From: an uncultured Desulfovibrio sp.
GTDB taxonomy: Bacteria > Desulfobacterota > Desulfovibrionia > Desulfovibrionales > Desulfovibrionaceae
Reading direction: 5' to 3'
Length of the DNA stretch: 14,581 nt
Assembly (NCBI GenBank): GCA_947177645.1
Contig: CAMWVJ010000005.1
Span: 1-14,581, forward strand
The notes under the pieces were generated by a model. The model was not told the origin of the DNA. It saw only the letters and a list, made by a program, of their open reading frames with translations, and did no database searches. A program made the translations under genes and the position numbers. How positions within the stretch are numbered: the first letter of the stretch is position 1; each line of letters opens with the position of its first letter. This document shows, piece by piece, positions 1 to 7,235 of the stretch.

Positions 1-934
1 GTACATCTCTCTCACCGGTGACGACGCCGCGGCGGACACCACGGTGCTCAGCGAAGTGGCGGAATTTTTCGAGCGCGAGCTCGATTACCGCATCCCGCCC
101 AATTATCCCTTCGTGGGGCGCGATTTCAACGCCACCAGCGCCGGCGTGCATGCGGACGGCCTCGCCAAGAACGAAGAGATCTACAATATTTTCGATACGA
201 AGCGCCTGCTCGGGCGCCCGGTGCCCATCATCGTCACCGACAAGACAGGCCGCGCGGGCGTCGCCTACTGGATCAACACCAGTCTTGGACTCCCGAAGGA
301 GCAGCAGGTCTCCAAGAAGCACCCGGCCGTGGGCAAGATCTACGACGCCATCATGGCGCTCTATGCCGATAGCGGGCGCACCACGAGCCTTTCGCACGAG
401 GAGATGGAATCCCTCGTCCAGCAGCACATGCCCGAGCTCTTTGCGAGCGAATTCGACCGCATGAAGAAGCTCGCCGGCGAGCTCGCGGCCAACCTGATCC
501 TCCGGCTGGCGGCGAGTCCGGCGCTCTGCCGGCTGGACGCCGAGGCCTGCGCCGCGCTGGACGCCTTTGTGGCCGAGTATCCCTTCATCCAGTTCTGCTG
601 CCTCACCGACGCCGAGGGCCGCATGTGCTGCTCGGCCATTGCGGATTCGGAATACGCCGCCAATTATGCCTCGCTCCACCCGGGCTATGACTTTTCCGGG
701 CGCGAGTGGTTCAGGATGCCCATGCAGACGGGCGATTTGCATATCATGGACGTGTACCAGTCGCACTTCACGGCGAAGCTCGTCATCACCGTTTCCTGCG
801 CGGTTACGGACAAGAATGACCGTATCGTGGGGGTGGTGAGCGGCGACATCCAGCTTGAGCAATTGCTCAAGCGGGCGCGCGCGCTCAGGCGCGAGGCGGA
901 CGAAGGTGAGGACGGCGAAGACGCCGCCGAATAA
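1..934 (+). CDS. Re-citrate synthase-like HMGL-family protein with C-terminal Cache-like domain (5' partial)
   Basis: The reading frame is open from base 2 to the stop at 932-934, so the 5' end lies outside the window and 310 residues are visible. The GTG at 44 is internal, not a start. Visible residues ~1-155 resemble the C-terminal part of homocitrate/isopropylmalate/Re-citrate synthases: GVHADG at ~48-53 matches the conserved G(I/V)HxDG motif, and DKTGRAGVAYWIN (~80-92) also fits this family. The catalytic barrel with its HxH metal site would be upstream. Residues ~165-290 look like a separate Cache/PDC-type domain: HPGYDFSGREWF at ~226-237, DVY at ~250-252, then an ITVSCAVTD...VVSGDI strand pattern. 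The acidic tail ends in GEDAAE. No membrane helix is visible, so it should be cytoplasmic. The downstream icd and aconitase genes favour a citrate synthase role (acetyl-CoA plus oxaloacetate). Homocitrate synthase or an isopropylmalate synthase relative remains possible because the specificity region is not visible. Confidence 0.75.
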   Translation, partial: YISLTGDDAAADTTVLSEVAEFFERELDYRIPPNYPFVGRDFNATSAGVHADGLAKNEEIYNIFDTKRLLGRPVPIIVTDKTGRAGVAYWINTSLGLPKEQQVSKKHPAVGKIYDAIMALYADSGRTTSLSHEEMESLVQQHMPELFASEFDRMKKLAGELAANLILRLAASPALCRLDAEACAALDAFVAEYPFIQFCCLTDAEGRMCCSAIADSEYAANYASLHPGYDFSGREWFRMPMQTGDLHIMDVYQSHFTAKLVITVSCAVTDKNDRIVGVVSGDIQLEQLLKRARALRREADEGEDGEDAAE

Positions 935-956
935 TAGCCAATGGGCCGCGGGCCCC

Positions 957-965
957 GGAGAAGGA
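957..965 (+). promoter_or_regulatory. Shine-Dalgarno site setting the icd start
   Basis: GGAGAAGGA lies 5 nt before ATG 971. An in-frame ATG at 941 lies upstream of this site and has no comparable Shine-Dalgarno sequence, so 971 is the likely start. Confidence 0.7.
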
Positions 966-970
966 TTTTC

Positions 971-2110
971 ATGCGCAAGACCATCTACTGGATCGAGGGC
1001 GACGGCATCGGGCCGGAAATCTGGCGCGCGGCGCGGCCGGTCATCGATGCGGCGCTGGCCGCGGAATCGGATATGCGGCTCGACTGGCAGGAACTGCTCG
1101 CCGGCGAAAAGGCCCGCGAAGCGGAAGGCACGCCGCTCCCCGAGGCCACGCTCAAGGCCCTTTCCGGGGCGGACATCGCCATGAAAGGCCCCCTCGGGAC
1201 CCCCGTAGGCACCGGCATCCGCAGCCTCAACGTGGCCCTGCGCCAGGGGCTTGACCTCTATGCCTGCATCCGGCCGGTGCGGCATATCCCGGGGCTGGAA
1301 ACGCCTGTCAAACACCCGGAGCGCGTGGATATGGTCATCTTTCGGGAGAACACCGAAGATGTCTACGCCGGCGTGGAATTTGCCGCGGGTACGCCTGAGG
1401 CGCGCAAGCTGGCGGAATTTTTGCGTGACGAGCTCGGCGTCACGCGCGTGGCCGAAGGGGCGGCCATCGGCATCAAGCCCATGACCGAAGCCGGCTCCAA
1501 GCGCCTCGTGCGCCGCGCCCTGCGCTATGCGCTGGAGACCGGGCGCCCGAGCCTGACCCTCGTCCACAAGGGCAATATCATGAAGTTTACGGAAGGGGCC
1601 TTCCGCCAGTGGGGCTATGACGTGGCGGCGGAAGAGTTCGGCGATGCGACCTGTACGGAAAAAGAGCCGGTTCCGGGTCGCCTGGTGGTCAAGGACCGCA
1701 TCGCCGACGCCATGTTCCAGGAGGCCCTGCTCCGGCCCGAGGCGTACAGCGTGCTCGCCACGCCCAACCTGAACGGCGACTATATATCGGACGCGCTGGC
1801 CGCGCAGGTGGGCGGCCTGGGCCTCGCGCCGGGCGTCAACATGTCTGACTCGCTGGCTTTTTTCGAGGCCACGCACGGCACGGCCCCGGCCATCGCCGGC
1901 AAGGACAGGGCCAATCCCGGGAGCATCATCCTGTGCGGTGCCCTGCTCATGGAGCATCTGGGCGTGCCCGCCGCGGCGGAGCGCATCCGCTCGGCCGTGG
2001 CCAGGGCCATCGCCGGCAAGGCCGTCACCGAGGATCTTGCGGCGCAGGTGCCGGGGAGCCGCGTGGTGGGCTGCAAGGAATTCGGCGAGATCATCGGCGA
2101 GAATCTTTAA
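971..2110 (+). CDS. icd: Isocitrate dehydrogenase, decarboxylating
   Basis: The 379-residue protein oxidatively decarboxylates isocitrate to 2-oxoglutarate in the cytoplasm. Family signatures are clear: EGDGIGPEIW at 9-18; RSLNVALR at 84-91, which matches the isocitrate-binding loop holding E. coli Ser113; FRENTEDVYAG at 124-134; the catalytic lysine region HKGNIMKFTEG at 199-209; metal-site aspartates around 270-274 (NGDYISD); and HGTAPAIAGKDRANPGS at 302-318. It is shorter than E. coli Icd (416 aa). At the positions of E. coli Lys344 and Tyr345, which contact the NADP 2'-phosphate, this protein has Ala306 and Ile307, which hints at NAD preference; that is an inference. The start at 971 is chosen over 941 for its Shine-Dalgarno site. 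The gene begins 36 nt after the synthase gene and is probably cotranscribed with it. Homoisocitrate or isopropylmalate dehydrogenase are less likely because of the RSLN loop. Confidence 0.93.
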   Translation: MRKTIYWIEGDGIGPEIWRAARPVIDAALAAESDMRLDWQELLAGEKAREAEGTPLPEATLKALSGADIAMKGPLGTPVGTGIRSLNVALRQGLDLYACIRPVRHIPGLETPVKHPERVDMVIFRENTEDVYAGVEFAAGTPEARKLAEFLRDELGVTRVAEGAAIGIKPMTEAGSKRLVRRALRYALETGRPSLTLVHKGNIMKFTEGAFRQWGYDVAAEEFGDATCTEKEPVPGRLVVKDRIADAMFQEALLRPEAYSVLATPNLNGDYISDALAAQVGGLGLAPGVNMSDSLAFFEATHGTAPAIAGKDRANPGSIILCGALLMEHLGVPAAAERIRSAVARAIAGKAVTEDLAAQVPGSRVVGCKEFGEIIGENL

Positions 2111-2143
2111 GCGTCACTTGAAGTTTGTCACAAAGGGGAGGCT

Positions 2144-2791
2144 ATGCTGCCGCTGGAAAACCTGCTCCTCTTTGTTCCGGCCATGGCGCTGCTCGTCATG
2201 CTGCCCGGGCCGGACTTCGCGCTCGTGAGCCGGGTGGCCCTGCTGGAGGGCGCGGGCGCGGGCAGAGCGGCGGCCTGCGGCGTGGCGCTCGGCATCACCG
2301 TGCACACGGCCTGTGCCATTGCCGGCATCTCTGCCGTCATCGCCGCCTCGGCCACGCTGTTTCAGATCCTAAAGTATGCGGGCGCTGCGTACCTGTTCTG
2401 GATGGGCGTCCAGGCCCTGAGGCAAAAGACGCGGCCCGTCGCGCACGAAGGGGACGAGGGAGCGGTGGCGCCGTTCCAGAAACAGGGCTCGCTTGCCCGC
2501 GCCTTCAGGCAGGGTTTTTTGACCAATGCGCTCAATCCCAAGGCCATCCTCTACTTTCTCACTCTGATGCCGCAGTTCATGTCCCCGGTTGCGCCGGCAG
2601 AGCCGCAGCTGCTGGAGATGGGCGCCATTACCGCCCTTGAGTGCCTTGTCTGGTATCTTTTTCTCGCGCAGATCCTCGGCCGCGTGCGCCGGGTGTTCGC
2701 TGCTCCGCGCTTCCAGCGCTGGCTCCACCGCGTGACCGGCGCCATCTTTCTCGGTTTCGGCCTCAGACTGGCTCTTGCAGGCAACGACTAG
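2144..2791 (+). CDS. LysE/RhtB family amino-acid exporter
   Basis: This 215-residue integral inner-membrane protein belongs to the LysE/RhtB superfamily, whose members export amino acids such as lysine, threonine and homoserine lactone. Hydrophobic segments lie at about 5-27, 42-66, 67-90, 134-150, 160-180 and 197-213. Diagnostic motifs are MLPGPDF at 19-25 in the first helix, YLFWMGVQALR at 83-93, and GFLTNALNPKA at 124-134, the conserved GxxxNxxNPK stretch. Length is typical of the family. The ATG at 2144 follows AAGGGGAGG (2133-2141) at close spacing. It sits 33 nt after icd and 36 nt before the aconitase-family gene, inside what looks like one operon making 2-oxoglutarate, so a glutamate-derived or other amino acid is a reasonable but unproven substrate. 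The exact substrate cannot be read from the sequence. Confidence 0.92.
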   Translation: MLPLENLLLFVPAMALLVMLPGPDFALVSRVALLEGAGAGRAAACGVALGITVHTACAIAGISAVIAASATLFQILKYAGAAYLFWMGVQALRQKTRPVAHEGDEGAVAPFQKQGSLARAFRQGFLTNALNPKAILYFLTLMPQFMSPVAPAEPQLLEMGAITALECLVWYLFLAQILGRVRRVFAAPRFQRWLHRVTGAIFLGFGLRLALAGND

Positions 2792-2812
2792 CCAACGATC
2801 TCCACCCCAAGC

Positions 2813-2819
2813 AAAGGAG
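2813..2819 (+). promoter_or_regulatory. Shine-Dalgarno site setting the aconitase-family start
   Basis: AAAGGAG lies 8 nt before ATG 2828. An in-frame GTG at 2819 overlaps this site and so cannot use it, which supports ATG 2828. Confidence 0.7.
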
Positions 2820-2827
2820 TGCCCACC

Positions 2828-5167
2828 ATGATCACCCTTTCCGCAGAAAAAACCGTCATCAACGAGGGGCAGCTCCAAAGCGCCGCCGAGGCCCAGGCCA
2901 AGGGCATCGACCTTGCCAAGGCCGCCCGCAACACGCTGGCGGCGCGCATCCTCGCCGCTCACCAGGCCAAAGACGCGCCCAAGGACGGCCAGGTGCACGT
3001 GCATTTTGACGCGCTGGCCTCGCACGACATCACCTATGTGGGCATCATCCAGACCGCCCGCGCCTCGGGCCTCACGGAATTTCCGCTGCCCTATGTGCTC
3101 ACCAACTGCCACAACAGCCTCTGCGCGGTCGGGGGCACCATCAATGAGGACGACCACCTCTTCGGCCTCGCCGCCGCCAAGAAGTACGGCGGCATCTTCG
3201 TGCCCCCGCATCTCGCGGTCATCCATCAGTACATGCGCGAGATGATGACGAGCTGCGGCGGCATGATCCTGGGCTCGGACAGCCACACCCGCTATGGCGC
3301 GCTGGGCGTCATGGGCGTGGGCGAGGGCGGCCCCGAGCTCGTGAAGCAGCTCCTCGGCAAAACGTGGGACGTGGCCGAACCCGAGGTGGTGGCGGTGTGG
3401 CTCGAGGGCGAGCCCGCCCCGGGCGTGGGCCCACAGGACGTGGCGCTCGCGCTCATCGGCGCCGTGTTCAAGGACGGCTTCGTCAAGAACAAGGTGCTCG
3501 AGTTCATGGGCCCGGGCGTGGGCGCCCTTTCCGTGGATTTCCGCTGCGGCGTGGACGTGATGACCACGGAAACGGCCTGTCTCTCCTCCATCTGGCCCAC
3601 GGACGCCAAGGTGCGCGACTGGCTCACCCTGCACGGGCGCGCCAGCGACTTCAAGGAACTGCGCCTTGAGGGGCCGGCCTGTTATGACGGCCTCGTGCGC
3701 ATCGACCTTGCGGCGGTGGAGTCCATGATCGCGTTGCCCTTCCACCCGAGCAACGTCCACACCATCGCCGAAGTGACCGCCCATGCCGAGGAACTCCTAG
3801 GCGAGGTGGAGGTGGAGGCCGTGCGCCTCTTCGGCGACGCGGGCAAGGGCCTCAAGCTGCGCGACAAGATCCGCAACGGCGCCATCGTGGCCGACCAGGG
3901 CATCATCGCCGGCTGCGCGGGTGGCACCTTTGAAAATATCAGCCTCGCTTCGGCCATCCTCGGCACCTGGAAGGAGCCTAACCCGCACTTCACGTTCTCC
4001 GTCTATCCGGCGAGCGTGCCGCAGGCCGTGGCGCTGGTGAACAACGGCGCGACAGAAAGGCTCATGACGCTCGGCGCCAACGTCAAGACGGCCTTCTGCG
4101 GTCCCTGCTTCGGCGCGGGCGACACGCCGGCCCATGGCGGCCTCTCGCTGCGCCACACCACCCGCAACTTCCCCAACCGCGAAGGCTCCAAGCCGGGAGA
4201 AGGGCAAATCGCGGCCGTGGCCCTCATGGACGCGCGCTCCATCGCCGCCACCGCGGCCAATGCCGGGCGGCTCACGCCGGCCACCTCGCTCGACTGGAGT
4301 TCGCCTGACCTGAAGGTAGACCTCAAGTATCACTTTAACCCCGAGGTCTACCAGCGCCGCGTGTACAACGGCTTCGGGCACCCTGACCCGCAGATGGAGC
4401 TCGTCTTCGGCCCCAACATCGCCGACTGGCCCGAGCTCACGCCGCTGCCGGAACATCTCGTGCTCGAGGTGGCGAGCGTCATCACCGACCCCGTGACCAC
4501 CACGGACGAACTTATCCCCTCGGGAGAAACGTCCTCCCTGCGCTCCAACCCGCAAAAGCTCGCCGAGTTCACCCTTTCCCGCAAGGACCCGGGCTATGTG
4601 GGCCGCGCCAAGGCGGCGCAGGCGCTGGAGAAGAAGCGGCTCGCCAATCCCGATGACGCCGAGGTGCTGGCCAAGGTGCGCGGCCTCATTGACATCTGCA
4701 CGGAGCAGCCCGCCGTGGCCTCCATGCTGGCCGACCCGCATCCGCTCAGGCAGGTGGGCATCGGCTCGCTCGTCTTTGCGTTCAAGCCCGGCGACGGCTC
4801 GGCGCGCGAGCAGGCGGCCTCCTCGCAGAAGGTGCTCGGCGGCTGGGCGAATCTGGCCGTGGAATACGCCACCAAGCGCTATCGCTCCAACCTCATCAAC
4901 TGGGGCATCCTGCCCTTCCTGGTGGAAAAGGAGCTCGCGCGCGACCTCAAGCCCGGCGACTGGCTCATGGTGCCCGATGTGCGCGCCGCCATCGCCGCGG
5001 GCAGGTCGACCATCCTCGCGGCGCTGGTGCATACTGAGGTGGAGGCCGGCAAGAAGCCCTGGGCCGAGCAGGTGGCGCTTTCCCTGCGCGGGCTGACGGA
5101 GAATGAGCGCCAGATCCTCCTCGACGGCAGCCTCATCAACCACTATGCCCGGTCAAAGGGCATCTAG
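2828..5167 (+). CDS. Aconitase-family hydratase (YbhJ-like), probable aconitate hydratase
   Basis: The 779-residue protein is a four-domain aconitase superfamily enzyme, expected to isomerise citrate to isocitrate with a [4Fe-4S] cluster. Visible motifs, in order: GSDSHTRYG at 149-157 (aconitase DSHT signature); AGCAGGTFEN at 361-370 with candidate cluster ligand Cys363; FCGPCFGAGDTP at 423-434 with candidate ligands Cys424 and Cys427; RNFPNREG at 446-453 (substrate arginines); GDGSAREQAA at 655-664, matching the GSSREHAA substrate loop of the swivel domain; and NLINWGILPF at 688-697. All three cluster cysteines are present. The sequence departs from canonical AcnA and AcnB and resembles the less-studied E. 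coli YbhJ group in length and motif wording. Context beside icd and a citrate-synthase-like gene supports aconitate hydratase. A different hydro-lyase substrate, such as homocitrate or methylcitrate, is not excluded. Confidence 0.88.
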   Translation: MITLSAEKTVINEGQLQSAAEAQAKGIDLAKAARNTLAARILAAHQAKDAPKDGQVHVHFDALASHDITYVGIIQTARASGLTEFPLPYVLTNCHNSLCAVGGTINEDDHLFGLAAAKKYGGIFVPPHLAVIHQYMREMMTSCGGMILGSDSHTRYGALGVMGVGEGGPELVKQLLGKTWDVAEPEVVAVWLEGEPAPGVGPQDVALALIGAVFKDGFVKNKVLEFMGPGVGALSVDFRCGVDVMTTETACLSSIWPTDAKVRDWLTLHGRASDFKELRLEGPACYDGLVRIDLAAVESMIALPFHPSNVHTIAEVTAHAEELLGEVEVEAVRLFGDAGKGLKLRDKIRNGAIVADQGIIAGCAGGTFENISLASAILGTWKEPNPHFTFSVYPASVPQAVALVNNGATERLMTLGANVKTAFCGPCFGAGDTPAHGGLSLRHTTRNFPNREGSKPGEGQIAAVALMDARSIAATAANAGRLTPATSLDWSSPDLKVDLKYHFNPEVYQRRVYNGFGHPDPQMELVFGPNIADWPELTPLPEHLVLEVASVITDPVTTTDELIPSGETSSLRSNPQKLAEFTLSRKDPGYVGRAKAAQALEKKRLANPDDAEVLAKVRGLIDICTEQPAVASMLADPHPLRQVGIGSLVFAFKPGDGSAREQAASSQKVLGGWANLAVEYATKRYRSNLINWGILPFLVEKELARDLKPGDWLMVPDVRAAIAAGRSTILAALVHTEVEAGKKPWAEQVALSLRGLTENERQILLDGSLINHYARSKGI

Positions 5168-5183
5168 GCGCCCATGAGTTGTG

Positions 5184-5217
5184 CGGCCCCGGGGGCAGTG
5201 GCTGCCGCCTGGGGCCG
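5184..5217 (+). terminator. Strong GC hairpin after the half-TCA genes, possible terminator
   Basis: The arm at 5184-5198 pairs with 5202-5217 across a 3-nt loop, giving about 15 base pairs with one bulged G at 5207 and one G-T pair. The following bases (TCGCCTTT) are only weakly T-rich, so intrinsic termination is uncertain. It begins 16 nt after the aconitase-family stop and ends 21 nt before the next start, so it may attenuate readthrough or protect the upstream mRNA 3' end. Confidence 0.5.
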
Positions 5218-5238
5218 TCGCCTTTCAGGAGCCGGCAC

Positions 5239-5874
5239 ATGAGTCTCATGTGGTGGGTCATCGCCGGGGCCGTCATGCTGGCGGGGCTCGTTTTCTGTTT
5301 CCGCATCCTGCGGCGCGGCATGAGCACCCTGGACGATGACCGGGGCAAGTTTCTCGCGCGCATCCGCGATGGGGAACACAAGCTCGAGGAAGAGCAGAAG
5401 CAGGTCGCGGCGGACGAGCACATGGCCCTCATGCGCGCGGCCGTGGAAGACCTGCTGCGCCTGGCCGATTCGCCCCCCGGCTACCGCATGGAAACGGCCG
5501 GCCGGACCATCCTTCTGCACACGCCGAAAGGGACATGGCGGCTGGAGCTCGCCATGCGCGAGATAGGCCTGAAATCCCGGCAAAAAGTGCTCCATGGGCG
5601 CCCGCGCTGGCTTTTGAGCGGCCCGGGCCATGAGGAGCAGCATGCGGACGCGGCCTCTGTCATGCGCAGCCTGGACGCGCACCTGCGCGCGGAAGGGGAG
5701 CTTGCGCCGGAGCCGCCCCACCTCGCGCGCCGGCTGGAGTCGGGCACGCACGCCCAGCAGCGCGCGCCGAGGCCGGGCGCACACACGGCCGCGCCTGAAG
5801 GGAGGAAGCGGCGGATGGGGCCGCCCGCTTCCTCAAGGGGCTTGCCCGCTCAGGCTTCAAAAAAGGCGCGGTAG
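5239..5874 (+). CDS. Hypothetical single-pass membrane protein
   Basis: I do not recognise this 211-residue protein. Residues 4-22 form one hydrophobic helix beginning just after the start (MSLMWWVIAG), followed by FRILRRG, so an N-terminal anchor with the rest in the cytoplasm is likely by the positive-inside rule. Residues ~30-75 are charged and heptad-like (GEHKLEEEQKQVAADEH), suggesting a short coiled coil. A compact region at ~80-128 could be a small beta-rich domain. From ~155 to the end it is rich in Arg, Pro, Ala and Lys and probably disordered. ATG 5239 is preferred over the earlier ATG 5179 because AGGAG sits at 5227-5231 and the upstream extension would translate the hairpin. The 3' end overlaps the convergent aminopeptidase gene by 25 nt. 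No function is proposed. Confidence 0.65.
   Translation: MSLMWWVIAGAVMLAGLVFCFRILRRGMSTLDDDRGKFLARIRDGEHKLEEEQKQVAADEHMALMRAAVEDLLRLADSPPGYRMETAGRTILLHTPKGTWRLELAMREIGLKSRQKVLHGRPRWLLSGPGHEEQHADAASVMRSLDAHLRAEGELAPEPPHLARRLESGTHAQQRAPRPGAHTAAPEGRKRRMGPPASSRGLPAQASKKAR
5802..5834. terminator. Hairpin between convergent genes, possible transcription barrier
   Basis: Bases 5802-5810 pair with 5826-5834 and 5811-5814 with 5821-5824, around a 6-nt loop, giving 13 base pairs with one bulged C at 5825. It lies inside the 3' end of the hypothetical gene and 16 nt beyond the aminopeptidase stop on the minus strand. Neither strand has a T-tract, so its role as a terminator is uncertain. Confidence 0.35.
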
Positions 5875-7235
5875 GCCGCCACCGTGGCGTAAAGATCCGC
5901 GGCGCTCGCAAGCTCAAAGGGGCTGTGCATGGAGAGGAGCGCGGGCCCAAGATCGATGACGCGCATGCCGTAGGCCGCCAGGAAGAGCGCCACGGTGCCG
6001 CCGCCACCCAAGTCCACCTTGCCGAGCTCCGCCGCCTGCCACGGGATGTTGCGGCCATTGAGGATGCCGCGCAGCTCGCCGAAAAATTCGGCGTCCGCCT
6101 CGCTCGCGCCATACTTTCCCCGCGAACCCGTGAACTTGGAAAAGCAGGGGCCGTGCCCGATGAGCGCGGCGTTCTGCTTTTCGTGAACCTCCTGAAAATC
6201 CGGGTCGAGGGCGGCCTGCACGTCGGCCGAGAGGGCGCGGCTGTTTAGCAGCACATGCGAGGCCGATGTGCCGGGCGCCCAGGCTGCGGCGAGGTCTTCC
6301 ACGCAATACTGGAAAAAGCGGGAGGCCGCGCCCGTGGCGCCGTCGGAGCCAATCTCCTCCTTGTCCCAGAACATCACCCCCATGGTCCGCGGGGCTGCCG
6401 CGTCCGCGGTGAGCAGGGCCTCGAGCGCCGCGAACACGCAGATCCTGTCGTCCTGCCCATAGCCGCCGAGCAATGCCCGGTCAAAGCCCACGAAGCGGGC
6501 CGGCCCGGCGGGCACGGCCTGAAGCTCGGCCGTGATGAGATCTTCTTCGCTGATGCCGTATTTTTTGTGCAGCAGCCTGAGGAGCGCGTCCTTGAGGCTG
6601 TCCTCCTTGTCGTCCATCTTGGCTCGGCGGGAGGATTTGGGGCCATCCGGGGCGTGGCCGAGGATGATGTTCAGTTTTTCGGCCTCAAAAGCCTCGCTGA
6701 GCTTCTGCCCGGCCTGTTTCTGCGCGAGGTGCGGCAGAAGGTCGGCGATGCAGAAGACCGGCTCGCCCGGTTTTTCACCGATGCTCACGTCCACGCGCTC
6801 GCCGTTCTCCCGGATGACGACCCCGTGGAGCGCCAGGGGCCTCGCGAGCCACTGGTATTTGCGGATGCCGCCATAATAGTGCGTTTTCGCCTGCACGACG
6901 CCGGGCTGCTCCACCAGCGGATGTTGCTTGAAATCGAGCCTCGGGCTGTCCGCATGGGCGGCGATGAGGGCGAGGCCGTCCTCGAGGGGCGCACTCCCGC
7001 GCCGCGCCGCAAAGAGCGCCTTGCCCCGCAGGGGCCGCATGACCCGGGGCGCCCCGAAGTCCTCTCCATAGCCCGCTTCGGCGAGGCGTTCCCGCACATA
7101 GGCGACGGTCTCGCGCTCGGTCTTGCAGCGGCTGATGAAGTCGAGATAGCGGCCGGCCAGCGCCTGCATGTCCTTGCGGGCGTTGGCATAGCGCTCCCAG
7201 GCATTGGGGGAGGTGTAGGCGAGTTCGTTTTTCAT
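5850..7235 (-). CDS. M18 family aminopeptidase
   Basis: The 461-residue enzyme is a cytoplasmic, dinuclear metal-dependent M18 (aspartyl aminopeptidase/DnpEP-like) exopeptidase that removes N-terminal residues from peptides. All five expected metal ligands can be placed: His94 in AAHADSPRLD, Asp262 or Asp263 in GGYGQDDRI, the Glu293/Glu294 pair in DKEEIGS (catalytic base and ligand), Asp338 in ALSADVQAALDP, and His437 in LLSMHSPFE. SRGKYGASEAD (371-381) and KVDLGGGGT (406-414) also match M18. Length is typical. ATG 7235 has GGGAG 8 nt upstream and overlaps the folC stop as ATGA, so its translation is probably coupled to folC. It is the last gene of the minus-strand operon. General peptide turnover is the safe role; trimming of a modified peptide made by the upstream YcaO protein is speculation. 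Confidence 0.93.
   Translation of the reverse strand: MKNELAYTSPNAWERYANARKDMQALAGRYLDFISRCKTERETVAYVRERLAEAGYGEDFGAPRVMRPLRGKALFAARRGSAPLEDGLALIAAHADSPRLDFKQHPLVEQPGVVQAKTHYYGGIRKYQWLARPLALHGVVIRENGERVDVSIGEKPGEPVFCIADLLPHLAQKQAGQKLSEAFEAEKLNIILGHAPDGPKSSRRAKMDDKEDSLKDALLRLLHKKYGISEEDLITAELQAVPAGPARFVGFDRALLGGYGQDDRICVFAALEALLTADAAAPRTMGVMFWDKEEIGSDGATGAASRFFQYCVEDLAAAWAPGTSASHVLLNSRALSADVQAALDPDFQEVHEKQNAALIGHGPCFSKFTGSRGKYGASEADAEFFGELRGILNGRNIPWQAAELGKVDLGGGGTVALFLAAYGMRVIDLGPALLSMHSPFELASAADLYATVAAYRAFFEA

Noticed and set aside
2369..3784. Long open frame on the minus strand (471 codons)
   Set aside because: It is antisense to the exporter and aconitase-family genes, which have clear family motifs. 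Its product is rich in His, Arg and Gly as expected from reading GC-rich codons in the wrong frame.
3797..5143. Long open frame on the minus strand (448 codons)
   Set aside because: It lies wholly antisense to the aconitase-family gene and shows no recognisable domain.
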